64,000 nt of DNA from Symbiodinium natans. Its lineage: Eukaryota > Sar > Dinophyceae > Suessiales > Symbiodiniaceae. Below are positions 33,330 to 44,476 of this stretch, piece after piece. A program made the position numbers and the translations under genes. The notes below the pieces were generated by a model, which made no database searches, was not told the DNA's origin, and worked only from the letters and a program-made list of their open reading frames with translations. Where the stretch lies: positions 87,501 to 151,500 of the forward strand of contig CAJNDS010000183.1 of NCBI GenBank assembly GCA_905221605.1. The letters are read 5' to 3'. How positions within the stretch are numbered: position 1 is the first letter of the stretch; each line of letters opens with the position of its first letter.

Positions 33330-34960
33330 ATTCAGGCCAGAAAAAGTTGGACTTGAGATTCATTTCAAACTCGGCACCAAGAGTGGCGGCAGGCTGCTCT
33401 GGCAAATACGGCACTCACGCAGCAAAGCTGGGAGGCAGACTTGCGCAGACGAGACGCAGGGGGGTTGCAATGCGATGGGGCGTAATTCCACACAGCTCCC
33501 AAGTCCTCTCCACGCCTACTTCTGAGGGTGGGCAAAACTGGTCTTCCTAAGCCTAACTCGCTACCGGCGAATGCCCGGCGAATGCCCAGGTGATGCAGGA
33601 TGCGTCCATCCAACACCAAGGCAGAGAGCATGGTCGGCCGTAGGGCAAGCCCCCGACACCTGCACGAGTCTCCGGCGTCCCGCGAGAACTCCAGCACCAC
33701 GCTGACAGTTTCGGCTTACACACAGAGGGGTTCGCGCGCGTGAGGAAGGGCTCATCTTGCCGCCGTGTACTTCGCTTCGGCAAAGGATAAAGCTGCGTGC
33801 CTGCCTGTTGAGCTCGTAATTGAGATTTTTACGCAGTTCCGGGCTTTCTGTGGCTGTTGGCAGTTTGCAGCCACCTGCTCCATTTCTGGCAGCTTCCCTG
33901 GCGGCTCCACGCAGGTCTGGAAGTCCTTGGCTGCTCTTGGGGCGGCGCGCTTGGAGCTTACCCCGGCCCAGGCTCATGATGAGTTGCGCCAACAACTGGG
34001 AGTCACCCTCCAGAGCGAGAACGCGCGCACCGTTCTCCGTCGCCTTGCCTCTGAGGAGGCTGTTGCTCCAGCCCTGCCAGGATGTTGAGATGCCCCACAT
34101 GCCACATTGTCTTCACGCCACAAGTGTAGTCGCCTACTGCCTACCGCCCAGCTTTTGACTTGACAGACCTTTGCGCCCGCTGCGTCTCTTCGTGCACATG
34201 CCCTGGCCTCCGCTTGGGTCCGTCAAGCTCTTGCATCGTCTTCAGGCCCGTAGGCAACGGACAACCGGGGGCCGAGTAGGGCAGGGGGCCTTGTCCCGGA
34301 GCTAATGCAACCACTGCACGCATGTCGGCCTTCAAGAAAGGCCTCCAGGCTAATTTGTATAACAGAACAACTCCCGCGCATTCGCGGCACTAGAGGAGAG
34401 CAGAATGTCAGCCCCAGGAGTCGGCTTCACGCAAAGCTTGGAGGATCGCGGAGGGCTAAGTCGCGTCACAGACTTTTTCTGGAAACTTCCGGAAGCGACG
34501 ATGCAAAGTCCACTACCCGTGGGACCCAGTGTCAGCTCAGAGCCCCTAACCAATCCTAATCATCTTTTCATTTCACAAGCCCAGAAAGATGCTGAAGGCC
34601 TGGGCAAACTGGGGTTGTCACGGGAAGCACGTGGCCTCGTGCTCTCACAAGAACTGCAAATTTGCAGCAGCCAAGGGGCAGTTGGTTGGTGGTTGGGGGG
34701 CCATCAAGTGCTGGCCTGAAAAAGAACAACAGTTTTCCCTCAGCTGTCCAAGCAGTGCATGTAGATTCATGTCAAATTCGGCAGCGCGCGGCTGTCGCAA
34801 ATCTGACACACACGAGGCAAACCTGGCAGGCGGAGTTGCGAAGACAAGACGCTGGGCAAGGTGAGGCAGCGGAGACGCCAGGGAAGCTGCCAGGAATGAA
34901 GCAGGCGGCTGCAAACTGCCAACAGCTTCGGAGGGCCCGGGCTGGGCCATGGGCAAGAGG
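33330..34960. repeat. Diverged dispersed repeat, direct and inverted copies
   Basis: 33358-33465 resembles 34768-34860 in direct orientation (GATTCAT(T/G)TCAAA(C/T)TCGGCA, later GACAAGACGC-like words). 33845-33905 (GTTGGCAGTTTGCAGCC, GGCAGCTTCCCTGGCG) is present inverted at 34870-34925. Suggests an old repeat unit of several hundred bp. Confidence 0.6.
33915..34088 (+). CDS. Terminal exon, 57 codons and stop, unknown
   Basis: Acceptor CGGCTCCACGCAG, frame VWKSLAALGAARLELTPAQA then HDELRQQLGVTLQSENART and VLRRLASEEAVAPALPGC, ending TGA. High GC3 and a helical pattern. An upstream ATG at 33765 is in frame, but the intervening sequence is part of a dispersed repeat. The antisense strand is also open. 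No domain recognised. Confidence 0.45.
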   Translation, partial: VWKSLAALGAARLELTPAQAHDELRQQLGVTLQSENARTVLRRLASEEAVAPALPGC

Positions 34961-35426
34961 AGTCGGAGCGCAGGTCCTAGCTCAGGCACGACATGGTAGG
35001 ACCACAGCAATATCAACATCTGCTCTTACCAAGACCGTCACCGGTGCAGCACACATGAGGCAAAGCTGGCCGGGCCCAGGCAACGGGTACAAATGGGCAG
35101 GGCACCTCTCAGGGCTTGCGAAGCGGGTAGTTGCGACAGCTTTGCAGCCAGGGCCACGCGGCATCGGGAGAAAAAACCATGGCGCTGAGCGCGCTCTCAC
35201 ACGGCTTTCAATCCGCGATCTTCGCAGGGCACTGTTAGATGACGTTCGTTGCACCATGCTACCTGTAACATGCTTAATGCTAAACGAACTGGGTAGGAGT
35301 CGGACTGAGAGGGCAAGAGTTGTAGTATGGCATTTCTTAGTAGAGAATACTCTGGAGAGCCTGGAAGAGGGCCAGGTCAACTTGAAACGTCTTTCACCAA
35401 TTTTCATATTAGACCTGGGGGTATGA
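34662..35426 (+). CDS. ORF of 254 codons, longest outside simple repeats and satellites on plus
   Basis: ATG to TGA. The first half overlaps the dispersed repeat noted above. The second half is more protein-like: LSIRDLRRALLDDVRCTMLP, then ARVVVWHFLVENTLESLEEG. The antisense frame is also long (208 codons). Could be a repeat-derived fragment. No motif recognised. Confidence 0.33.
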   Translation: MQQPRGSWLVVGGPSSAGLKKNNSFPSAVQAVHVDSCQIRQRAAVANLTHTRQTWQAELRRQDAGQGEAAETPGKLPGMKQAAANCQQLRRARAGPWARGVGAQVLAQARHGRTTAISTSALTKTVTGAAHMRQSWPGPGNGYKWAGHLSGLAKRVVATALQPGPRGIGRKNHGAERALTRLSIRDLRRALLDDVRCTMLPVTCLMLNELGRSRTERARVVVWHFLVENTLESLEEGQVNLKRLSPIFILDLGV

Positions 35427-35429
35427 ACA

Positions 35430-37280
35430 TGAATCCCGCTTTGGGGACAGCTTCTCACGCCCCGGGCAGGAAAGCTTAAGAGCTCCAACCAGGGCTGCTC
35501 CGCCTGGGCAGGGGCTGTACGGCGGCCCCTACGCGGAAGCGACGGCGCCTCAGGCCTTGCAGGCTCGCGGCAGGGACTCGTGAGCCTTGACCACGCGCAT
35601 AGGCGCATGTGCGCGCCAGCTTCTAGCAGCGGTGCCAGTGATGCTCACAGCATTGCAGGTACAACAGTGGTCACCATGCGCGGCAGTGAACCGAGAGAGC
35701 GGTCTGCAAGCGGAAAGCCCGGAAAGCCAAGCCGCCACTCCCAGCTGAAAGCAGCGGCAAGGCTCAGGCAGAGTCTCCGCGGCACCTCCAAGCTTCCAGC
35801 TAAGCTCTCAGATCCCGCTTAAAGACAATGCAAGCATACCCATCTATTTGCGGCCACGGTCACAGGAGTTCTGCTCCAGATGGCCTGTCAGCACATGCAG
35901 CAGCGAAGTTGGCAGCGTCTCAACAAGCCAAAAGAGCACGGACGAAAGGGCTCCGAGTCCTGCCTGCTATGATGGCTCCATCGCATCCCAACCTGCCACG
36001 GGCGCATCTGCCTACAATACCTACAATCCTCCGGCACCGTCCGTTTTTCTGAACCCCTTCCGGGCTTGAAAGTGCTGTAGGGCTGCAGGGCCTTGTTGTC
36101 AAAATGCGTGCAGTCAAGTCAGTCCATTGGAAGTAATGGCCATTCCTCACAGCAAGGCCACGAAAGACGCCAAAAGAAAGCCAAACAAAGCCTCGCGAAC
36201 ACGGAAGCACTCGGCTGCGGACTAATATGCGCACTTTGGCATATGACCCATCACCTGCATGAGACACGGCGCGTGACTAGCCACTTTCATGACTTAATGC
36301 CTTCGAGCGGACTCAGCAGCTCTGCTGTGCACAAAACTCAACACAGGCGTCTTACTGCAAGAAGGCCTCCCGAGCGAATTTGTCCCAACTGGGAGATCGG
36401 GAGCATCGAAACCTGAAGCTGTTCGTTGGGCCACAGCTTCGGCAACATGCTACAGCTGCACGCCAGCGACGTCGCCTCGGCACTCTACGGTCGAGCTCAC
36501 GGAGAACTCCCCTTCGGAAGTAAGCCAGAGCCCCAACGCTGCAGCGACAGGGTTTCATGGCGCAGGGGGCCAGGGTCAGGGTCAAAGGTGAACAAAAATC
36601 AGTTCCTGCAAAACGCCCGAAAGCCGAAGTGATCCTAAGCTGCCAAGCAGCCAACTGCTCGCTAGGAGAAGAATGCAACCACATCGGGCTTGGAAGCTGT
36701 GAGGCGTCTTTCGTGCATACAGTGGGCCACAGGATTTGGGACCCTGGGACCCTATATTATACAGCCGTGACCGTGGACCTCAAAGCCCTACCCCAGGACA
36801 GAATGAAAGAACTTCGTCAACCAGGAACCGGCCAGCCTGCTCGAAGAATGAGATGGCGATGATGGCAAAGAATCGCCAAGAACCCGCTGAACGGCCATGG
36901 CCAACTGGACATCGTCCTTGTCCTTGCATATAGGGGGGGAGAACCGCTGCTGCAGGGCATCACCAGTACTTTGTTCTAGTCGGTGTGCTTCGGGTGCCAT
37001 GCCTCTGGCAACATGCTTCTGATCATGTTCCTTTGCAACCCTTCCTGTCAGCTCACCAGCAAGCCCAGTGCAACAAAGCCGTCTCAGCACAGGGGACTGC
37101 ATCGCCCCTGCATACGGGCCGACGAGCAACAATCATGAGCGAGCGTCACTCGCTCCTCCAACTCAGGGGAGGCCTCCCTTCCAGCACCACGCACCCCGCA
37201 CCCAGCCAACTGTCAGTTCAATTCTTACCGTAGCTCACCAGCCCTTCCTCACGGCAAGGGGCTGAGTAGCGCACATGGCG
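35430..37280. other. Unique GC-balanced DNA, no confident gene
   Basis: Overlapping frames of 60-115 codons on both strands, no telomere-like blocks, no recognised domain and no resolvable exon chain. Confidence 0.4.
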
Positions 37281-37288
37281 AGAAGCCC

Positions 37289-37374
37289 AGAGACTCCAAA
37301 ACCCCTTAATTCAGGAACATACCTTGAATCATATTCGGGTTCCTATTAATAAAGGGGTTTTTGGAGTCTCTGGG
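37289..37374. mobile_element. MITE family E, simple copy
   Basis: Ends AGAGACTCCAAAACCCCTTA and AAGGGGTTTTTGGAGTCTCT are inverted repeats. The interior has AGGAACATACCTTGAATCAT. Confidence 0.82.
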
Positions 37375-37676
37375 AAAGCCCTGGCAGGAGGTTGCTCCTT
37401 TCCGAATGCACAGCAGACTGTAGGTCCTCCTGTTGCACAAGGTCAGCCAGAGCCAGCCTGGTCCAAGGCGAATGTGTAGAATGCCACAGGTGTTGTGGGG
37501 ACTTTGTTCCCTAAACCCTAAACCCTAAACCCTAAACCCTAAACCCTAAACCCTGAACTCTGAACCCATGTAGACTTTGGCCCGGGCGAGCAACGTGGCA
37601 GCTGTCACGCCCGCCCCTCTCCATCCAACCCCTCCCCCTCCACCTTCAACTCAAAGCCGCCAAGACAGGGTTCACC

Positions 37677-37907
37677 CAGAGACTCCAAAACCCCTGAATT
37701 CAGGAATGTACCTTAAATCATATTAGGGCTCCTAGTATGATTTAAGGTATATTCCTTAGTTAAGGAATGTACCTTAAACCATATTAGGGCTCCTAGTATA
37801 ATTTAAGGTATATTCCTTAATTAAGGAATGTACCTCAAATCATATTAGGGTTCCTATTATAACTTCAGGTATATTCCTTAAATAAAAGGGGTTGTGGGTC
37901 TCTCTGG
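37677..37907. mobile_element. MITE family E with triplicated internal hairpin
   Basis: Ends AGAGACTCCAAAACCCCTGA and AAGGGGTTGTGGGTCTCTCT. The interior is three tandem copies of about 63 bp, each beginning AGGAATGTACCTTAAATCAT and returning as TTAAGGTATATTCCTTA, so each copy can fold on itself. The copy at 37289 has a single internal unit. Confidence 0.85.
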
Positions 37908-38819
37908 GTTCAGGGCTTTGGGGAAGAAACGCCCAGCGGGGCCTCAACGAGCCGCTCCTGTGGAGGTTTAGGAGTTTAGGATTTCGGGTTTGGGATTTGG
38001 GGTTTGGGGTTTAGGGTTGAGGGTTGAGGTTTGAGGGTTGAGGGTTTAGGGTTTAGGGTTTAGGGTTTAGGGTTTAGGGTTTGGGGCTTAAATCTTACCA
38101 TGAAGGCACCTGAACCCTTTAAAAGGTTATGGCTTGAAAGGGTTTAGGCTTCAAGGTTTAGGGTTTCAGGTTTTGGATCAAGGCGTGCGATATACTTCCT
38201 TCCCCCTACTACTAAACAGGTCCCCCAATAGAAACTCGAAATGCGTCTTTAATGTTAGGGGGATGTTTTTATTCATATGCCATCTTTTGGGATAAGGTTT
38301 AGATTGGCTTGAGGGTTTTTGAGGCTCTGCCCCCCCCCCCCTAATTCGGAATAGGGTTTAAAAGGCGGGGTCGTTTCGGCGGGATGTTCCCGAAAGTGTT
38401 TTGAAGCCTACAGCCTACAGCCCCTAATTCACCTACACCCAAACCCTTGAACCCCCAAAGCTTTGGGAATCGTTTGGGTTGTTCAGGGGCACAGTGGGTT
38501 GAAGGTTAAGGATCCAGGTTTATCGGGCTCAAAAGAGGTTTTTGGATGTGGGATCAAAGAGGCTTTTGGTCGTGAAGGCTTGGGGTTTGGGCTGCAGGGC
38601 CCCATGATTATGGCACCCGGAGGAATCAGCTGTGCAGCACTTGGCGCAAGCGTAACTTCCTAAACTACACCTCCGTTTGCAAAGCCCCTCAGCTCGTGCG
38701 TGTCTTTCAGAACCCTTTAACTCAACCATCATTTGTTGCAACCTCCCCACCACTTGGGACCCGCTATGGGCTTCCAACACCTAACCTCCTAAACCCGAAA
38801 TCCTGCAAAAACCCTAGTA

Positions 38820-38920
38820 TGGGGGGCCTGAACTATTAGAATAGGGTTTTGCGGGTTCTTATAGTATAATCAATAAAGGGAACCTAACTAGGGAATACTA
38901 TTAGTAATTATTCCGGCCCC
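38820..38920. mobile_element. MITE family A copy
   Basis: Left GGGGGGCCTGAACTATTAGA, right AGTAATTATTCCGGCCCCTC. The core TATAGTATAATCAATAAAGG resembles the copy at 12168. Confidence 0.75.
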
Positions 38921-38976
38921 TCCCTAAACCCCAAACCCTAAACCCTAAACCCCCCTATATAAGGCCGAAGCCGCAC

Positions 38977-39023
38977 CTGGCCACTGTCGGCTCGGCTGTG
39001 CTTTGCACCGGCGGCTCCGCATC
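38977..39023 (-). CDS. Short exon with strong splice sites
   Basis: Acceptor CCCTATCTCCTCGGCAG, frame DAEPPVQSTAEPTVA, donor GCCAG|GTGCGG, phase 0 in, 2 out. Bracketed by CCCTAAA (left) and TTTAGGG (right). Disordered composition. Confidence 0.55.
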
Positions 39024-39740
39024 CTGCCGAGGAGATAGGGTTTCGGGTTTAGGGTTTAGGGTTTAGGGTTTAGGGTTTAGGGTTTAGGGTTTAGGGTTTA
39101 GGGTTTAGGGTTTAGGGTTTAGGGTTTATAGGGGTTCTGGGCTGTAGTGTTTTTGGAGCTTGAGGGTTTGGGGATTTTGGGGATTTTAGGGAGTTAGGGG
39201 ACTAACCGAGGCATTCTGATTTACACTAGGGTTTGGGCTTCAGCAGTTGCGGCGTTTTGAGTGATTGAACGCATTGGTCTTAGAGCGGGGTGGGGAGGTC
39301 ATACGAGTCTGGTTCTTCAGCAGTGAGAAACGGTCGCGCAAGCTTTCCCCACAGGCACAGCAGGGTCAAACTCTACACGGAAGGTGAAGAACAAGCAACA
39401 TTCACGACAACTAGGATAGCTAGGAGTTTGGGGCTTAAGGCTTATATGGCATGTCGGTCAGAACCCTCAGCTTGCCTTCGGCTGCGGGCTGGGGCAGCTG
39501 GGTGTCGCCTTCTTGGCAGGTGACAACACTGGCGCTGGCGCCTGCGGCTGCTGCCGAGGCACCTTGTGTCCGGATTCAGGTGCTGGAGAGGGTTTAGGGT
39601 TTAGGGTTTAGGGTTTCGGGTTTGGGGCTAAGAGGCTTCGGATGCTTCGGATACACATGTTCGTAGGCACAGGTTCGATGAGGGCTTAAGGTGGCATATT
39701 GCTTAGAATTCTTAAGCTAGCGGGGCCATGGCATTGAAGT

Positions 39741-39745
<5 letters not shown>

Positions 39746-39786
<41 letters not shown>
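39746..39786 (+). repeat. (GAC)n trinucleotide tract
   Basis: About 13 GAC units, followed by a run of CTA and CTT. A protein-like minus frame near 39840-39900 (AEAAAVRQAMAMQAPG) adjoins it and may be an exon of the gene at 40.2-40.9 kb. Confidence 0.9.
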
Positions 39787-39788
<2 letters not shown>

Positions 39789-40238
39789 TGACGCTACTAC
39801 TACTTCTATTTCTGCCTCATTCTTACAGACTCTCAGTGCATCCTGGCGCCTGCATAGCCATCGCCTGGCGTACGGCAGCTGCCTCTGCCTTCAGCAAGTT
39901 TCGTAGCCGTTACTGAGAGCTTCCAGTGAAAGGCTGCACCTCTCTATGAAGAAACCGATTTGCGAAACTTGTGCAAGCCCTTCCTTGTCATGATCTCTTG
40001 ATCCACAGCTGTACTCGTGAAGAAACATTGCAGGCTTTGTTGGAGATACGTCGAAACACTACAGAGCCAAGCCGCACTAGTGCCTTTTCCTTAGGCTCCG
40101 AAGGCACGGCGAGATATGGCATTGCACGTCACTAGCGGTCATCCCCTAAACCCTAAACCCTAAACCCTAAACCCTAAACCCTAAACCCTAAACCCTAAAC
40201 CCTAAACCCTAAACCCTAAACCCTAAGCCCTGCCAAAC

Positions 40239-40877
40239 CTGTGGGCCAGACTTCTGCGGCCTTCATGTGCCTCACAGCACACTTCTCGGACTCCCGGAGG
40301 CAATGCGCCTGGTGGTCTCTGCGGGTTTGTCTGCAAGTGGGCACGCAGAATGCACGGCCAAAGGTCTGCAAGACCGGTTGCTGGCATGTTCTTTCCAAAA
40401 CCTCAACTCGATTCTAAACCCTAAACCCTAAACCCTAAACCCTTCCGCTCGCCTGGGCTGCCTTCACGTTCTTTTCCAAAGCCTTCGCCATCTTCTCTAA
40501 GGCGGCCTCGCGCAGGTGAGGTCCATGATTCTGGGGCTCTAGGGTTTAGGGTTTAGGGTATAGGGTTTAGGGTTTAGGGTTTAGGGTTTAGGTTTTAGGG
40601 TTTAGGGTTTAGGGTTTGGGGTGTAGGGTTTAGGGTTTCGGGTTGTCGCTGCACGACCTTCGGGAAACTTCAGTGCTTCTGGTAGGGTTCTTGGCCCTGT
40701 CTTCCATTCCCCACACTGCTTTAGAACTCTTCCCCATTTCAGCGCCCCAGTCCTAAACCCTAAACCCTAAACCCCAAACCCTAAACCCTAAACTCTAAGC
40801 CCTAAACCCTAAACCCTAGCTAATCTGTTCTTGGATGTCTCGAAGTTTGTCCGTTCGGCAAAGCCGAGGGCTTCCCC
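40239..40877 (-). CDS. Three phase-matched exons, coiled-coil-like protein, unknown
   Basis: Exons 40877-40815, 40530-40441, 40380-40239. Exon 1: acceptor CTTAACAG, GEALGFAERTNFETSKNRLA, donor CTAGG|GTTTAGGG. Exon 2: acceptor AGAGCCCCAG, NHGPHLREAALEKMAKALEK then NVKAAQASGR, donor GGAAGG|GTTTAGGG. Exon 3: acceptor ACATGCCAG, QPVLQTFGRAFCVPTCRQTR then HCLRESEKCAVRHMK, donor CACAG|GTTTGG. Exons 1 and 2 are phase 0 at both ends; exon 3 starts in phase 0 and ends in phase 1. Intron 1 (284 bp) begins with TTTAGGG units and ends with CCCTAAA units. Intron 2 (60 bp) begins with TTTAGGG. The gene continues on both sides. No family recognised. Confidence 0.68.
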
Positions 40878-41387
40878 CTGTTAAGGGCTCAAGGGGCTCA
40901 TAGCTGCTTGCTTCGGAGGGGGGGGGGGGGGTGGTTTAGGGCTTAAGGGTTTTAGGGTTTAGGGTTTAGGGTTTGAGGGTTTTAGGTTTAGGGTTTAGGG
41001 TTTAGGGTTTAAGGGTCTACAGGGTGTGGGGTTGGATGCAGGGGCTTCTCAGGTAGGGAAAGAGATTTTAGGGTTTAGGGTTTAGGGTTTAGGGTTTAGG
41101 GTTTAGGGTTTAGGGTTTAGGGGTTAAGGTTTAGGGGTTAAGGTTTAGGGAATGACATTGTTCAGAGCGTGCTTGTGGACGAGAAGCGGCCATGCTCGAG
41201 ACGTTCGCCTTTTTGGCATCCTTGGTGAATCTGTGCTTCTGTTTGCTTCTGAAAGCTGTGTAAGATTTCTATGTTGCAGGTCTTCTCTTCGCGAGAACCT
41301 TCACAGGGCCATGAGTCGAAAGTAAAAAAGACTTCGAAAGCTCTGCGACACACCCGGCGACCGGCTGCGTTGCGTTGCTTCTATTGG

Positions 41388-41500
41388 GGTCGGAATAAGT
41401 ACGAGTAGTATTCCCTTAGGGTGTTCCCTTAGGGTCCCTTCATTGTTTTTTAAATCACGCCCTAAACCCCAATTCTAGTGATTCAGGCCCTTCCTTACAG
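41388..41500. mobile_element. MITE family A, reverse orientation, diverged
   Basis: TTGGGGTCGGAATAAGTACG at the left and TCTAGTGATTCAGGCCC at the right match the reversed family termini. The interior has a duplicated TTCCCTTAGGGT. Confidence 0.6.
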
Positions 41501-42071
41501 TCCAGGCCTGTCCCTCCGACACGCGCCGTTTCGACGGGACCTTCCAAGTGGCTTTCCCTTCCGTTATGCATGAAGTGGAAACAACATGAGATGAAGTGAG
41601 ATAGGCGGGTACCCCTCATATCCACAAAAACAACCCTCTAAATTCCGTATTACCGTATTACAGGAACCTGTTTAAAAAGGGTACTTAGGCCATGGGAAAC
41701 CTCCACCAAGAATCACTAGGACTTAGCAGCGTTCCTACAAGAGAAAGGGCTCAGAGAGAAAGCCGCGGGAGGTGTCGCGATTCTGGAGAGAGCACAGCCT
41801 ACAACATCGCGAGATCCGAGACATGGCGCCTGCGAGCAACATCTACGAATCTGGCATCGACCCACGTCCGTTGCTCAACCCTAAGGCTCGCGGGCAGGGC
41901 CGCACCTTGGGGCTGTTGCGACTTTGTGGAGGCACTACAAGAAGAAAACGGCTGATGATAGCTCTCCAGCAATCCTCTGGTTTGTTCATGAAGCCCTAAA
42001 CCCTAAACCCTAAACCCTAAACCCTAACCCCTAAACCCTAAACCCTGACCCTAAACCCTTGTTCATGCCAC

Positions 42072-42455
42072 CTGTGCAGGCTCACTGCGGACAGCCAGAC
42101 CGGGATCCAAAGCCAACAGGGGGGCCTTCGCCTCGCCAGCTGCAGCTGCGACGGGTGCCTTCTCCTGCGCCGGCAGCTGGGTCGAGCCTCCCGAGAGCAT
42201 TGGCCCTAAACCCTAAACCCTAAACCCTAAACCCTAAACCCTAAACCCTAAACCCTAAACCCTAAACCCTAAACCCTAAACCCTAAACCCTAAACCCTAA
42301 ACCCTAACCCTGGGAGGGCGGGGGGGAGGAGGGGGGGGGGGGGCTTTTGTGAAGGCTCATGCATGAAGTTTAGGGACCCGAAATGATGGGGCTTGGAAGT
42401 TCAGGGATGATGCTTGTGATCCTTCGAGGCTGCTGGGGGCTGCCCGAAACCCAAC
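42072..42455 (-). CDS. Two phase-matched exons, Ala/Pro/Lys-rich
   Basis: Exon 42455-42378: acceptor AACCAAGAG, VGFRAAPSSLEGSQASSLNF then QAPSFR, donor TTTCGG|GTCCCT. Exon 42176-42072: acceptor GGCTCGACCCAG, LPAQEKAPVAAAAGEAKAPL then LALDPGLAVRSEPAQ, donor GCACAG|GTGGCA. Both are phase 0 in and out. The 201 bp intron contains a poly-C tract and the block 42206-42310, which reads TTTAGGG in the sense direction. Composition suggests a disordered linker. Function unknown. Confidence 0.62.
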
Positions 42456-42741
42456 CTCTTGGTTGCGGGGTGAGGTCCTGGAGTCTGGGTTTAGGGGTTA
42501 GGGTTTAGGGTGGTAAAGCCTTGCCCAGCAACACACCCTGCTTCTCACCTGCAGTGATCGCTGCCTTGCTGTACACGGCACTTGCTCAAATTTCAGCTCA
42601 GGGCCATATCGCAGGGCAATAACAAGCTCACAAGCACATTCTGCTTAGCGTTTGGGGTTGTTGGGGTGTATAAAGTTAGCTTTCAGGGCTGAATTGCACC
42701 AACCGTCACCAACCACCCGAAATGCGCTCAAACCCCTAAAC

Positions 42742-42808
42742 TCTCCTTCAAGGAGGAAAGGCGGCCTGACTTCTCCGGCGCCGTGCGAAGGTCGGAAGTT
42801 GAGGCGGC
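42742..42808 (-). CDS. Exon with GTTTAGGGG donor
   Basis: Acceptor AAATGGCACAG, AASTSDLRTAPEKSGRLSSL then KE, donor GGAGA|GTTTAGGGG. Lies upstream of the pair at 42455-42072, but the phase (1) does not match directly. A 141-codon plus frame over 42652-43077 is less protein-like. Confidence 0.5.
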
Positions 42809-43525
42809 CTGTGCCATTTTCGTACGAGTTGGGGCTTGTTCCCTGTCGTTTCTGGATACCAACACAAGCTTATTCGGAGGTTGCCCCAAAGAATCAGGCA
42901 GTGCAACATGAAGGCATCCCATTGGGGGGTGGCCCCTCAGAAAGCGCATGGAGAACTTTCTGCCCTAGCTTGGCCTTCACCACCCTCTGGAAAAATACAA
43001 AAAAGAGAAAGACCAAGGGCGTATCCAGCTCTGGCTGTGGCATGAATCCACTGCCGCTTCGAGAAGCTAATCCCTGACGGGACAGGATCGGCCCGGATGA
43101 AAATCACGCCTTCGTTGATCGGGCAGCGCCAGGGACCTGACCGGGGATTTGTACAAGGAGCTTTTCAACGAAACGCTGGCCACTGTGGTCATATCGCTTT
43201 CCACCGCAGTCAGGGCCAATGTCGCTGCGCTCAAAAGCCTCTTCCGTTACGATCGTGCTAAACCCTAAACCCTAAACCCTAAACCCTAAACCCTAAACCC
43301 TAAACCCTAAACCCTAAACCCTAAACCCTAAAATTGTGAATGGTTGCTCACCCGAGGCTCTCATATGTCTTGCCTTGCGTTGCAGGGGCTACCACTTTGC
43401 AAGTCCCAACAAGTGTTCGTTGGGTTTTGCAAAAAAGGGCCCCAACGCCTCGGCCACTGATCCTTCCTACTCCTGGACACTGTAAACCCTACAAGCTCTG
43501 TAAGCCCTGTAAGCCCTCTCAACTG

Positions 43526-43629
43526 GATGTTCCCCCTTATGCTAGCAGTCCTTAATAGGGATTTCAATGGGGGGGGGGGGGGGTTACTGTAATCCCTTTC
43601 AAGGACTGCTAGTATCAGGGGGGAGCATC
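43526..43629. mobile_element. MITE family B, copy 2
   Basis: Ends GGATGTTCCCCCTTATGCTA and GCTAGTATCAGGGGGGAGCA pair through AGCAGTCCTT/AAGGACTGCT. A run of about 16 G sits in the loop. Same family as 2838-2931. Confidence 0.85.
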
Positions 43630-43877
43630 CCTTCTACACCTCCCATAATCACTCCCTATGCACCCTTGCCCTTCAATCCTCTCGCCTTCGGCCTGGGCGA
43701 GGCGCGTCGCACTTCGGCGGTCCTGCAGGATGCAGGAGTAGACTTCAAGTGGGAGACAAGACCTAAACCCGAAACCCTAAACCCCAAGCCCTAAGCCCTG
43801 AAACCCTAGCCTGAAACCCTGAACCCCTAAACCCTACCCTAGACCCTAAACCCTAAACCCCAGAAACCCTAAAACCC

Positions 43878-43952
43878 TTAAGAGCCCAAAGTGTTGGGCC
43901 TGACCGCCAGCTTGCCACTGCCTCCCCACGCAGGTTTCGGCTTCTCCTTGCC
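43878..43952 (-). CDS. Possible terminal exon
   Basis: Acceptor GTGCGCCAACAG, GKEKPKPAWGGSGKLAVRPN then TLGS and TAA, adjoining the CCCTAAA block 43763-43878. Could also be an internal exon ending at CTGGCG|GTCAGG. Confidence 0.45.
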   Translation of the reverse strand, partial: GKEKPKPAWGGSGKLAVRPNTLGS

Positions 43953-44245
43953 CTGTTGGCGCACGCAAAATTCGGGTCTAGGGTTTAGGGTTGAGGGTTT
44001 GGGGTTTAGAGCTTAGAGTTTAGGGTTTAGGGTTTGCCTGGGCAGGGTCTGCATGGGCAGTTCCTAATCCAGGGAACTACCCAGAAGAAAGTTCCCAACA
44101 CCCTAAAAACCCATGTCGTAAGGGAGCGTTAGTCTGGGCTTTGGGGATGTAGGGCCAGGATCCATGGCTGTTCACCCAGTCAGACACGGGCTAGAAGAAA
44201 TCTGGAAGCGGGGCTGACATGCGGGAATAAACAAGGGGTGGTATG

Positions 44246-44396
44246 GTGAAGGGTTGGGGGCTTGGGGCTTGGGGGCTTGGGGGCTTGGGGGCTTGGGGGC
44301 TTGGGGGCTTGGGGGCTTGGGGGCTTGGGGGCTTGGGGGCTTGGGGGCTTGGGGGCTTGGGGGTTTGGGGGTTTGGGGGTTTGGGGGTTTGGGGTT
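44246..44396 (+). repeat. GGGGGCTT octamer array grading into GGGGGTTT
   Basis: About 13 GGGGGCTT units then five GGGGGTTT. On the minus strand it would encode a Pro-rich 8-residue repeat (KPPSPQAP) continuous with the exon at 44476-44427, so it may be either coding or intronic. Confidence 0.9.
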
Positions 44397-44426
44397 GAGG
44401 ATGGTCGGGGTTCTGGGGTCTGGTTC

Positions 44427-44476
44427 CTTAGCGGCGCCTGCGTGGCAGAAAGCGCGTCGGAGGTCGCCTTCGACAC
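44427..44476 (-). CDS. Short exon, possible GA donor
   Basis: Acceptor CGACTCCCTTGAG, VSKATSDALSATQAPL, then CTAAG|GAACC. The frame stays open through the octamer array to the left, so the exon could instead extend to about 44180. Confidence 0.45.

Noticed and set aside
39728-39916. Plus frame starting MALKLTTTT as a gene
   Set aside because: Driven by the (GAC)n tract. The better reading nearby is on the minus strand.
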